DNA of 7,542 nucleotides from Anaerolineae bacterium (GTDB taxonomy: Bacteria; Chloroflexota; Anaerolineae; 4572-78; NAK82): NCBI GenBank assembly GCA_025062175.1, contig JANXAX010000113.1:1-7542 (forward strand), written 5' to 3'. Shown piece by piece: positions 1 through 5,898 of the stretch. Below the pieces are notes generated by a model. It did no database searches and had not been told where the DNA came from. It was given only the letters and a program-made list of their open reading frames with translations. The translations under genes were made by a program, and so were the position numbers. Each line of letters begins with the position of its first letter. The first letter of the stretch is position 1.

Positions 1-2493
1 GAAATGCTTGACCAGCTGGAGCAAGTCGCGGGCACGCAGGCGCTGTAACCAGAAGGGGGTGCGCTTGCCGCCGCGCAAGCTGGGCAGCAAAAGGGCACGC
101 GCCGCGTTCTGACGGAACTGGCTGCCGAACACCGCCGAATCAGGCAGCTCGCGCAGGATGCGTTCACGCGCTTCCTCCGGACCGATGCGCTGCACCAGGT
201 CGAGGGGGAATTCGGCGTCCGAGGCAGGGAAGCGCAGCAAGATGCCGTCGTCATTGCTCTGCACCTCGACCTCGACGCCGGTGCGCTCGCGCAAGGCACT
301 CGCCAGCGCCAATCCCCATGGGCCGTTGACGCGCCCGCCGAAGGGCGATTGCACCACCATGCGCGGATCACCCAGGGCGTCGGCGAAGAGCTCGACAACG
401 ATGGTGCGGTCGGAAGAGATGCTGCCGGTCGCGTCCAGCTGACCGGCGACGTAATCCACCACCACCCAGGCGGAGTTGTCGTCCAGAGCGTACTCGCGCT
501 GCAGCCAGTCCAGGATGGGCTGTAGCCCTGCGCGGTCGCGTTGCGCCAGCAGCGCGCGGCAGGTGGCCAGGCCGGACGCATCGCGCAATGCCAGCAGCTG
601 CTCCGCCACCTGGCGGCGAAATGCGCCCACGCGCCGCCCCAGATGATACGGTCGCCACGGATACTCGCCGTGCCAGAAGGGCATGCGCGGCGTCGCGCCA
701 GGGGCGGGGACGACCGTCACGCGGTCATCGCTGATCTCGGTCACGCGCCACACCTGCGCGCCCAGCATGAACGCATCGCCGCGGCGCGTCTCGTAGACGA
801 ACTCCTCGTCCAGCTCGCCGATGCACGTCTTGCCGTCGGGAAGACAGGCGCGATAGGTGCCACGGTCGGGAATGGTGCCGCCGTTCGTGAGCGCAGCCAT
901 GCGCGCACCAGGCAGGGCGAAGAGACGACCGTTGACCTGATCCCAGGCGATGCGGGCGCGCAATTCGCGATGCGTCGCGCTGCCGTAGCGTCCAGAGAGC
1001 ATAGCCAGCACGCTGTGCAGCACGCGCGGGGTGAGTTCCTGATAGGCATACACACGGCGCACCAGGTTAAGCAGTTCCGACACATCCCACGGCTCGACGG
1101 AAACCATCGCCACGATGTGCTGTGCCAGCACGTCCAACGGATTGCGCGGCGTGTAGGTCGGCTCGACATCGCCGCGCAGCATGCCGCCCGCGATCGCCGC
1201 CGCCTCCATCACATCTTCGCGGAAGGTGGTAAAGATGCGCCCCTTGCTCGTCTGGCCGACCAGATGACCGGAGCGTCCGACGCGCTGCAGCCCTTGAGCC
1301 ACCGACTTGGGGGATTGCAGCTGCACCACCAGGTCGATGCTGCCGATGTCGATGCCCAGCTCGAGCGAGGACGTGCTCACCAGGGCAGGCAGGCGGCCCT
1401 CTTTGAGATCGCGTTCCATAGCGAGCCGTGCTTCGCGTGACGTGCTGCCGTGATGGGCACGGATCAGGGCGGGTTGTGTCCCGCGTCCAGCTGCCATGAA
1501 GCCGACTCCCCTGGCGACGCCTCCTTCCAGCAGCGCGCTCGCTTTCCCTTCCGCCTCGGCGGCGATCTGCTCGTTGAGCCAGTCGGCGGTGCGTTCTGCC
1601 AGCCGCCGGTTGTTGGCGAAGATAAGCGTGGTCTTATGCGCGCGGATGAGCGCCAGCAAGCGTGGCACGATGTGCGGCCAGATCGAGCCGCCCTCCAGGT
1701 TGCGAAAGTCTTCCACCACGGTTTCGACGCGCAGGTCGAGCGGCTTGTGGTAGGTCGCCTCTACGACGGTGACCGGTCGCGGGATGATCTGCGCCTCGTC
1801 CGCTGCGCCGCTATGTGTGGGCACGATCTCGTTGCCGCCCAAGAAGCGCGCCGCCTCTTCCAGCGGGCGGATGGTTGCCGAGAGGCCGATGCGCTGGATC
1901 GGCTGCGCCGCCAGATGTTGCAGGCGTTCCAGGCTGAGCGCCAGGTGCACGCCGCGTTTGCTGCCCATCAGCGTGTGGATCTCGTCCACGATAACCGTGT
2001 GCACGCGATGGAAGAGCGCCCGCGAACGCGTGCCGGTGAGCATCAGGTAGAGTGATTCGGGCGTGGTGATGAGGATGTGGGGTGGACGGCGCAGCATGGA
2101 CTGGCGCTCGCGATAGGGTGTATCGCCGGAGCGCACAGCCACCTCGATGTGCGGTAGTGCGATGCCGAGCGCACGGGCGTGCTTGTGGATGCCCGCCAGC
2201 GGCACGCGCAGGTTGCGGTGGATGTCATTGTTGAGCGCCTTGAGCGGCGAGACGTAGACGATGCGGATGCCGGGCGCGGCGGTGGCGTCCTCGGTCTGCA
2301 GTTCGTGCAGCAGCGTGTCGATGCCCCACAGAAATGCGGCCAGCGTCTTGCCCGAGCCGGTGGGCGCCAGGATGAGAGTGTGCTCACCGCGCTGGATGGG
2401 TGGCCAGCCCTGTGCCTGCGGCGGTGTCGGCTGGCCGAACGTATGAATGAACCAATCGCGCACAGCCGGCGAAAAGCGCTCCAGGACATCCAT
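1..2493 (-). CDS. lhr: Lhr-type superfamily 2 ATP-dependent helicase, 3' end cut by window edge
   Basis: Lhr proteins are 3'-to-5' DNA translocases and helicases with a role in DNA repair. The frame is open for 831 codons from the ATG at 2493 to the window edge. Visible motifs, in order: Walker A APTGSGKT (residues 43-50), motif Ia SPLKAL (82-87), DEIH Walker B box (170-173), SAT motif III (205-207), motif IV-like LIFANNR (290-296), motif V TSSLELGIDIG (374-384) and motif VI QRVGRSGH (403-410). Downstream are the winged-helix and core domains typical of Lhr, with NGPW (723-726) and FWLQRLRARDLL (814-825). DEIH, the long insert between the two RecA lobes and the FW.QR.RA.DLL block separate Lhr from generic DEAD-box RNA helicases. 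Only the Lhr core is in view, so I cannot tell a short core-only form from one with the long C-terminal extension. No strong Shine-Dalgarno precedes the start, and no alternative in-frame ATG lies close upstream. Transcription runs away from the sugar genes. Confidence 0.95.
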   Translation of the reverse strand, partial: MDVLERFSPAVRDWFIHTFGQPTPPQAQGWPPIQRGEHTLILAPTGSGKTLAAFLWGIDTLLHELQTEDATAAPGIRIVYVSPLKALNNDIHRNLRVPLAGIHKHARALGIALPHIEVAVRSGDTPYRERQSMLRRPPHILITTPESLYLMLTGTRSRALFHRVHTVIVDEIHTLMGSKRGVHLALSLERLQHLAAQPIQRIGLSATIRPLEEAARFLGGNEIVPTHSGAADEAQIIPRPVTVVEATYHKPLDLRVETVVEDFRNLEGGSIWPHIVPRLLALIRAHKTTLIFANNRRLAERTADWLNEQIAAEAEGKASALLEGGVARGVGFMAAGRGTQPALIRAHHGSTSREARLAMERDLKEGRLPALVSTSSLELGIDIGSIDLVVQLQSPKSVAQGLQRVGRSGHLVGQTSKGRIFTTFREDVMEAAAIAGGMLRGDVEPTYTPRNPLDVLAQHIVAMVSVEPWDVSELLNLVRRVYAYQELTPRVLHSVLAMLSGRYGSATHRELRARIAWDQVNGRLFALPGARMAALTNGGTIPDRGTYRACLPDGKTCIGELDEEFVYETRRGDAFMLGAQVWRVTEISDDRVTVVPAPGATPRMPFWHGEYPWRPYHLGRRVGAFRRQVAEQLLALRDASGLATCRALLAQRDRAGLQPILDWLQREYALDDNSAWVVVDYVAGQLDATGSISSDRTIVVELFADALGDPRMVVQSPFGGRVNGPWGLALASALRERTGVEVEVQSNDDGILLRFPASDAEFPLDLVQRIGPEEARERILRELPDSAVFGSQFRQNAARALLLPSLRGGKRTPFWLQRLRARDLLQLVKHF

Positions 2494-2522
2494 TAGCTGT
2501 ATTCCATCATCCCCGCGCGTCG

Positions 2523-2551
2523 ATTATACCAACGGTCGTCGTTCAGGTGAA
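2523..2551 (-). promoter_or_regulatory. Candidate lhr promoter with extended -10
   Basis: On the minus strand TATAAT (2528 to 2523) is preceded by TGG, giving a perfect extended -10 (TGnTATAAT). Seventeen bases upstream is TTCACC (2551 to 2546), a four-of-six match to the -35 consensus. Initiation would fall near 2516 and leave a leader of about 20 nt before the lhr ATG. This is based on consensus match and position only. Confidence 0.6.
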
Positions 2552-2734
2552 GCAGGTCGAACTATGCAGTAGTGCATCCTCCTCACAGTGGAAATTCGCT
2601 GTCGACCAGGAGTGCAAGGAAAGGGCATAGTGGTTGAAACTGCCCCTCTACCTGGCACGGCCACCCATCCGTCGGTTTTTTGCAGTCGCGTTTCATCTCT
2701 CCGGAAATGCAATGTGCCCGGAATTGGACCATCA

Positions 2735-2763
2735 TTGACAGTTCGTTTTGCGCGTGACATGAT
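2735..2763 (+). promoter_or_regulatory. Candidate promoter of the isomerase gene
   Basis: A perfect -35 box TTGACA (2735-2740) is followed after a 17-bp spacer by CATGAT (2758-2763), a four-of-six -10 match. Initiation near 2770 would give a leader of about 40 nt ending at the ribosome binding site CGGAGGTG (2791-2798), 11 nt before the ATG. Confidence 0.55.
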
Positions 2764-2771
2764 ATGTATCC

Positions 2772-2790
2772 TAGAAAGTTACATTTTCTA
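2772..2790. repeat. Inverted repeat in the isomerase leader, possible operator
   Basis: TAGAAA (2772-2777) and TTTCTA (2785-2790) form a perfect 6-bp inverted repeat with a 7-nt centre, between the predicted transcription start and the ribosome binding site. A bound regulator or a small hairpin here could affect expression. The same TAGAAA/TTTCTA ends recur at 4236-4267. Confidence 0.35.
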
Positions 2791-2809
2791 CGGAGGTGCG
2801 TATTCAACC

Positions 2810-3700
2810 ATGACCACCATCACTCCACGTGAGCTGTACGAATGGTGCAAGATCCCCTATTACGAGTTAGAAGGCCATCCGCGCCTCAAGGTGCCCTTTC
2901 GCCTGTGCAAGGATTCGGCGGAGATGGGGCAGCTGATGGCGCGTGAGCTGGTCGATGAAATCAAGGCGCACAACGCGCGCGGCGAGGTGACCCGCGCCAT
3001 CATCCCCTGCGGTCCGAGCTGCTGGTACAGACCATTCACCGAGCTGGTCAACCGCGAACGGGTGAGCTTGCGCAATCTGATTGTCTTTCATATGGACGAA
3101 TGTCTGGACTGGCAGGGACGCGAGCTGCCGCGGCGTCATCCCTACAGCTTCCGTGGCGAGATGGAACGTCTCTTCTATGACCCGGTGGATCCCGAGCTGG
3201 CCGTGCCCGAGGAAAACCGCAACTGGTTGACTCCTGCCACGATGGAACAGGTCCGCGAACGTATCTGGTCAGCGCCGATCGACATCACCTATGGCGGTTG
3301 GGGGCAGGATGGCCACATCGCCTATAACCAGGCGCGGCGGCATCCTTACAGCCATATCACCCTGGAAGAGCTGCGCAACTCCAGCATTCGCATCCAGGAG
3401 AACAACTGGGACACCATCCTGGCGTTGGCACAACGCACCTTTGGTAGCGCCTATCAGTTTGTGCCGCCTATGTCCATCACCCTGGGCATCAAGGAATGCC
3501 TCGCGGCGAAGAAGGTGCGCCTGTTTAGCGACACGGGCGCCTGGAAACAGACCGCATTGCGCGTGGCATTGTTCGGCCCGGTCACCCCAGAGTATCCCAT
3601 CACCCTGTTGCAGGAACACCCGGACGCGCTCATCACCGCGACCATCGAGACTGCCCGCCATCCTATCAGCGAGCATCCGGAGTGGGATTTGGGGGTGTGA
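2810..3700 (+). CDS. NagB-family glucosamine-6-phosphate deaminase/isomerase-like protein
   Basis: This 296-residue protein belongs to the NagB/6-phosphogluconolactonase fold. In that family, deaminases convert glucosamine or galactosamine 6-phosphate to a ketohexose 6-phosphate plus ammonia in the cytoplasm. FHMDE (residues 93-97) aligns with the FNMDE block of E. coli NagB carrying catalytic Asp72. GGWGQDGHIAYNQ (162-174) aligns with the GG.GNDGHIAFNE block carrying Asp141, His143 and Glu148. Lys246 in GAWKQTAL matches the conserved C-terminal lysine region. Asp96, Asp167 and His169 are kept, but Glu148 is replaced by Gln174 (codon CAG). The phosphate loop near PCGPSCW (66-72) also differs from NagB's GLPTGGTP. 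The protein is about 30 residues longer than NagB, mostly at the N-terminus. The start at 2810 is chosen for the CGGAGGTG ribosome binding site and the promoter upstream. With the downstream kinase and GatZ-like genes it suggests amino-sugar or tagatose-type catabolism. The exact substrate is uncertain, and it may be an isomerase rather than a deaminase. Confidence 0.82.
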   Translation: MTTITPRELYEWCKIPYYELEGHPRLKVPFRLCKDSAEMGQLMARELVDEIKAHNARGEVTRAIIPCGPSCWYRPFTELVNRERVSLRNLIVFHMDECLDWQGRELPRRHPYSFRGEMERLFYDPVDPELAVPEENRNWLTPATMEQVRERIWSAPIDITYGGWGQDGHIAYNQARRHPYSHITLEELRNSSIRIQENNWDTILALAQRTFGSAYQFVPPMSITLGIKECLAAKKVRLFSDTGAWKQTALRVALFGPVTPEYPITLLQEHPDALITATIETARHPISEHPEWDLGV

Positions 3701-3756
3701 GTCTCCTTGGGGGCGTTCAGGGCGTCTGGCGTCGGGGGTGGGTTGCATACTATCCC

Positions 3757-3788
3757 TTGCGGTTTAGACAGACTGACGCATAATTATG
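3757..3788 (+). promoter_or_regulatory. Weak promoter with palindrome upstream of the antitoxin remnant
   Basis: TTGCGG (3757-3762) and CATAAT (3779-3784) are spaced 16 bp apart. The -10 lies within the perfect 10-bp palindrome CATAATTATG (3779-3788), which could have been an autoregulatory operator. A good ribosome binding site, AAGGAG (3819-3824), precedes the ATG at 3834. The promoter call is a weak consensus match. Confidence 0.3.
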
Positions 3789-3833
3789 GTAGCGTTTGTG
3801 GTGATTGGGGGACAGAGTAAGGAGAGTTTCGCA

Positions 3834-4110
3834 ATGGAGGTAACAAGTGTGGAAGCAGTGCGCTGTGAAGAAGTGATTGTAAGAATGGCCAGATCCACCT
3901 CACTGGCCCTCTTACAAGCGAGGCGACTGGGTGGAGGTCATTGTCCTGCCGCGGGCGCCCGGGGCTGAACTGTGCCCACGGCTGACCGTGAGCCAACTGT
4001 GCCGATCCGGCCTGATCAGCCTGTGGAAAGAGCGCACGGACATCGACGATAGCAGCACCTATGCACGGCAGTTGCGCGAACAGGCTCAGCAACGTGGAGC
4101 GGCCGGGTGA
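3834..4110 (+). pseudogene. Frameshifted small antitoxin-like protein gene
   Basis: Three reading frames in succession give one coherent small protein. Frame one from the ATG at 3834 encodes MEVTSVEAVRCEEVIV. The frame of 3881-3913 encodes KNGQIHLTGPL. The frame from 3916 encodes KRGDWVEVIVLPR and continues to DDSSTYARQLREQAQ near the C-terminus and a TGA at 4108-4110. Restoring one missing base near 3880 and another near 3914 gives about 92 residues. The middle block has the look of a short beta-stranded DNA-binding or DUF104-like antitoxin domain, and the acidic-then-basic helical tail is common in small antitoxin-like proteins. The family assignment is from memory of such sequences and is tentative. 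The frameshift reading is better supported, because the meaningful segments abut exactly. A sequencing or assembly error is an alternative to true decay. The ribosome binding site AAGGAG is intact. Confidence 0.6.
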
Positions 4111-4235
4111 TCCCGCCGGATTCCGGTGTGATGTTGACCTACTGCGAGAGTATCCTCTTAGTTTATGGCTATGCTGCTTTGTATGGTATAGACCTATCTC
4201 TACGGATACAGAAGGGTACATGAGGAGTAAGCTAG

Positions 4236-4267
4236 TAGAAAGGCAAGGGCAATCCCTTGCCTTTCTA
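4236..4267. terminator. Perfect 14-bp hairpin, probable terminator of the small peptide gene
   Basis: TAGAAAGGCAAGGG (4236-4249) pairs perfectly with CCCTTGCCTTTCTA (4254-4267) around the loop CAAT. It lies 26 bp past the stop of the minus-strand peptide gene, in the right place for a terminator of that transcript. A clean U-run is lacking after the stem on either strand, so it could instead be an mRNA-stabilising hairpin or an element end. A smaller hairpin, AGATAG-AGG-CTATCT (4268-4282), sits directly beside it. The 4111-4292 stretch holds no other recognisable feature. Confidence 0.5.
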
Positions 4268-4292
4268 AGATAGAGGCTATCTGGGTACTAGA

Positions 4293-4532
4293 CTATCGGG
4301 GATTAAAGTCAGTTTGGCATGCGTCCCAAGGTCCCCAAGCGTCCCATGCTGTCTCGTCCGTGATGTGATGTGGTTTGATATCGTATCTATTGGGGCCAAG
4401 TTGAGTGACGGACCAAGCATTATGGTGCCAACCGTGGTCTCGACTGTGGTGTAGCGGTTCTTGGCCGTTGATCACAGTTCCTGACTTACCGATATCCAGG
4501 CCCAGATCGTGAGGGTCAAAGGGTAGTGACAT
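4293..4532 (-). CDS. Small His/Trp-rich peptide, unknown function
   Basis: A 79-residue product of no family I recognise. The ATG at 4532 is chosen because a near-perfect ribosome binding site AAAGGAGG (4549 to 4542) lies 9 nt upstream. A longer frame from 4559 would run through that site. The peptide contains eight histidines, with clustered pairs at 28-29, 36-37 and 55-56 plus His33. It has five tryptophans, three of them near the C-terminus in TAWDAWGPWD (61-70), and a single cysteine at 72. There is no signal peptide or membrane segment. It is divergent from the HTH-TPR regulator and shares its control region. A -10 box and a downstream hairpin give it a complete-looking transcription unit. 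It could be a regulatory peptide, a small metal-binding protein, a modified-peptide precursor or a spurious frame. The strong ribosome binding site argues against the last. Confidence 0.55.
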   Translation of the reverse strand: MSLPFDPHDLGLDIGKSGTVINGQEPLHHSRDHGWHHNAWSVTQLGPNRYDIKPHHITDETAWDAWGPWDACQTDFNPR

Positions 4533-4541
4533 TTTCAAAAA

Positions 4542-4549
4542 CCTCCTTT
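4542..4549 (-). promoter_or_regulatory. Strong ribosome binding site of the small peptide gene
   Basis: On the minus strand the site reads AAAGGAGG, ending 9 nt before the ATG at 4532. It fixes the start of the 79-residue frame and is the strongest such site in the window. Confidence 0.75.
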
Positions 4550-4598
4550 CTAGACACATCGCATTCTAAGCACATTATAGTATCTAAAGTCAGAAAGG
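4545..4598. promoter_or_regulatory. Shared control region: -10 box inside an inverted repeat
   Basis: On the minus strand a perfect TATAAT (4579 to 4574) would drive the peptide gene with a leader of about 35 nt; its -35 is poor. Flanking it, CCTTTCTAGAC (4545-4555) and GTCAGAAAGG (4589-4598) form a 10-bp inverted repeat with one unpaired base and a 33-bp centre. This is a plausible paired operator for the adjacent HTH protein. Part of the left arm overlaps the peptide's ribosome binding site, so some of the match may be coincidental. No clear plus-strand promoter is seen for the regulator; TATAGT (4576-4581) is one possibility. Confidence 0.4.
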
Positions 4599-4678
4599 TT
4601 TGTTTAATTTCACGTTAAATTTTTTGCGAGATAGGTCTGTGCGTTTCCTGGAAATTGCCTGGCAGGCTCAGTTACATA

Positions 4679-4686
4679 GAGAGGTG
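4679..4686 (+). promoter_or_regulatory. Ribosome binding site deciding the regulator start
   Basis: GAGAGGTG contains six bases of the anti-Shine-Dalgarno complement (GAGGTG, 4681-4686) and ends 9 nt before the ATG at 4696. The alternative TTG at 4600 has only AAAGG one base away, which is too close to work well. Confidence 0.65.
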
Positions 4687-4695
4687 TATATTGCT

Positions 4696-5898
4696 ATGCT
4701 CAATAGCGCTCTGAGAGCCTGGGGAAGCAAGAGGCGCTTTGCTGAGCGAGTAGGAATTAGTCCACAATATCTGAGCTATCTATGCGACCCTTACAACATC
4801 AGGACCCCAAGTGTCCAATTAGCACAAAAAATCGCCGATATCTTGCCGATCTCTCTTGAGCAAAGAAAGAGTTTGCTAGAGCATATGCTCTCCGCCAATG
4901 AGCGTAGGTTACAGCTAAATACTTTTCCTCGCTCAGGAATACACGATTGCACAGTAGAAAGTTATCTAGTGGAGCTTAGGAGAATGCATCAAATGGCCAC
5001 CTTCTCTGGAAACGCTCCACTGACTAAGATACAATATGGGGTTATACGTGAAATAAGCATCACTCTTATCAAGAACTTGGATCCAATCGCCAATCCGTTG
5101 GCCTTCGTAGAGCTGTGTCTTTTGTTAAGTGAGGTTCAGTGTGTGCTTGATCGTCCGGATAGCGCATTGTACTATGCGAAGATAGCTCGTAGTGTTATGG
5201 AGAGCGCGGACCCGAGCGATTTTTGGCGAGACAGAGAGCGGTTCGAAAGTTTTCAGATTAATGCAATACTAGCTGAAGCGGTTGCTTATCACAACTTAAA
5301 GCTGTTTGATAATGCGTACGATTGTTGTCTTCAAGCCGAGGCCACCGAAGCAATGAAACATCAACCCAAGTTTTGGAAGCCACATTTATACAGAGACAAA
5401 ATTAACGCGCTTATAGGAAAGCCGCGTTTCACCCTCGGCGAAGCTGAGGGTTTGGCCAATCGGGTTAGGGACATTTGCACACAAAGAGCTGGTGAATTCG
5501 ATCCACTCCTTGAGCTGTTGATCAACCGCTCTTTGGGACAGGCTTATATTCAATATGGTAATCTCAAGAAAGCACACCGGCTCTTACAGACGCTGATAGA
5601 CCAAATGGAAACGACACCCCATGTTGGGGCTTTACATAAGGTGCTTCTACTGAGAACTTTCGCCAGTCTTCTATGGAAGCAAAATGCTCTTTCTGACTGG
5701 AAGTCGTTCATCAAATCAGCCAGGGACATAGCCACTGAAGCGGGATTACACCATCAGATACACGAAATTGAACAGGAATATGGTCCTGAAACTATCTCTG
5801 CCCTCTCGGAAGAATCACAGGGGACAGGATACCTTGCCTCAACCAACATATCACTCTTTACAACCGAAGCGCACTCCCCTGGCTCGTCCGGTAGCTAA
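4696..5898 (+). CDS. HTH regulator with C-terminal TPR-like repeats
   Basis: A 400-residue, probably cytoplasmic transcription regulator. Residues 1-55 form a Cro/XRE-like helix-turn-helix: SKRRFAERVG (11-20) then SPQYLSYLCDP (22-32) read as the second helix and the recognition helix. The remainder is helical, with TPR-like helix pairs around 137-170 (FVELCLLLSEVQCV then SALYYAKIARSVM), 190-216 (AEAVAYHNLKLFDNAYDCCL) and 276-302 (NRSLGQAYIQYGNLKKAHRL). The last 30 residues are low-complexity and Ser/Thr-rich. HTH plus TPR is the architecture of peptide-sensing RRNPP regulators (Rgg, PlcR, PrgX), but also of other TPR regulators, so ligand sensing is inferred. The gene is AT-richer than its neighbours and divergent from the small peptide gene. 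I prefer the ATG at 4696 to a TTG at 4600, which would add 32 residues, because of the ribosome binding site and because the HTH starts at once. It may autoregulate through the inverted repeat upstream. Confidence 0.75.
   Translation: MLNSALRAWGSKRRFAERVGISPQYLSYLCDPYNIRTPSVQLAQKIADILPISLEQRKSLLEHMLSANERRLQLNTFPRSGIHDCTVESYLVELRRMHQMATFSGNAPLTKIQYGVIREISITLIKNLDPIANPLAFVELCLLLSEVQCVLDRPDSALYYAKIARSVMESADPSDFWRDRERFESFQINAILAEAVAYHNLKLFDNAYDCCLQAEATEAMKHQPKFWKPHLYRDKINALIGKPRFTLGEAEGLANRVRDICTQRAGEFDPLLELLINRSLGQAYIQYGNLKKAHRLLQTLIDQMETTPHVGALHKVLLLRTFASLLWKQNALSDWKSFIKSARDIATEAGLHHQIHEIEQEYGPETISALSEESQGTGYLASTNISLFTTEAHSPGSSGS

Larger units (their letters stand above)
2494..2809. other. Divergent intergenic region between lhr and the isomerase gene
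   Basis: This 316-bp gap holds the two back-to-back promoters listed separately and no convincing gene. A frame open in phase with the isomerase extends upstream through this stretch from 2588. However, it crosses the promoter and the strong ribosome binding site, and the encoded residues look unlike protein, so I exclude it. Small symmetries are present: ATGCA-GTAG-TGCAT (2565-2578), and a direct repeat CCGGAA at 2701-2706 and 2718-2723, just upstream of the -35 box. Either could be a regulator site, but neither is strong. I see no riboswitch or RNA gene. Confidence 0.5.

Noticed and set aside
541..2055. Long plus-strand frames (for example 541-1440 and 1450-2055) opposite the helicase gene
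   Set aside because: They lie antisense to an uninterrupted Lhr frame with all helicase motifs. Their Arg/His/Ala-rich translations are the usual shadow of a G+C-rich gene.
2043..2489. Minus-strand 148-codon frame overlapping the start of the helicase gene
   Set aside because: It is an alternate frame of the same strand with Arg/Ser-rich, low-complexity sequence. The frame from 2493 carries Walker A and DEIH instead.
2588..2809. N-terminal extension of the isomerase frame by 74 codons
   Set aside because: It runs through the TTGACA promoter and the ribosome binding site, has no family resemblance, and the NagB-like sequence starts after ATG 2810.
3784..4221. Minus-strand 145-codon frame
   Set aside because: It is antisense to the recognisable antitoxin-like peptide segments, has a Pro/Ser/Leu-rich composition, and shows no domain.
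4061..4273. Plus-strand 70-codon frame
   Set aside because: It spans the composition boundary and the perfect hairpin, overlaps the antitoxin remnant in another frame and has no ribosome binding site.
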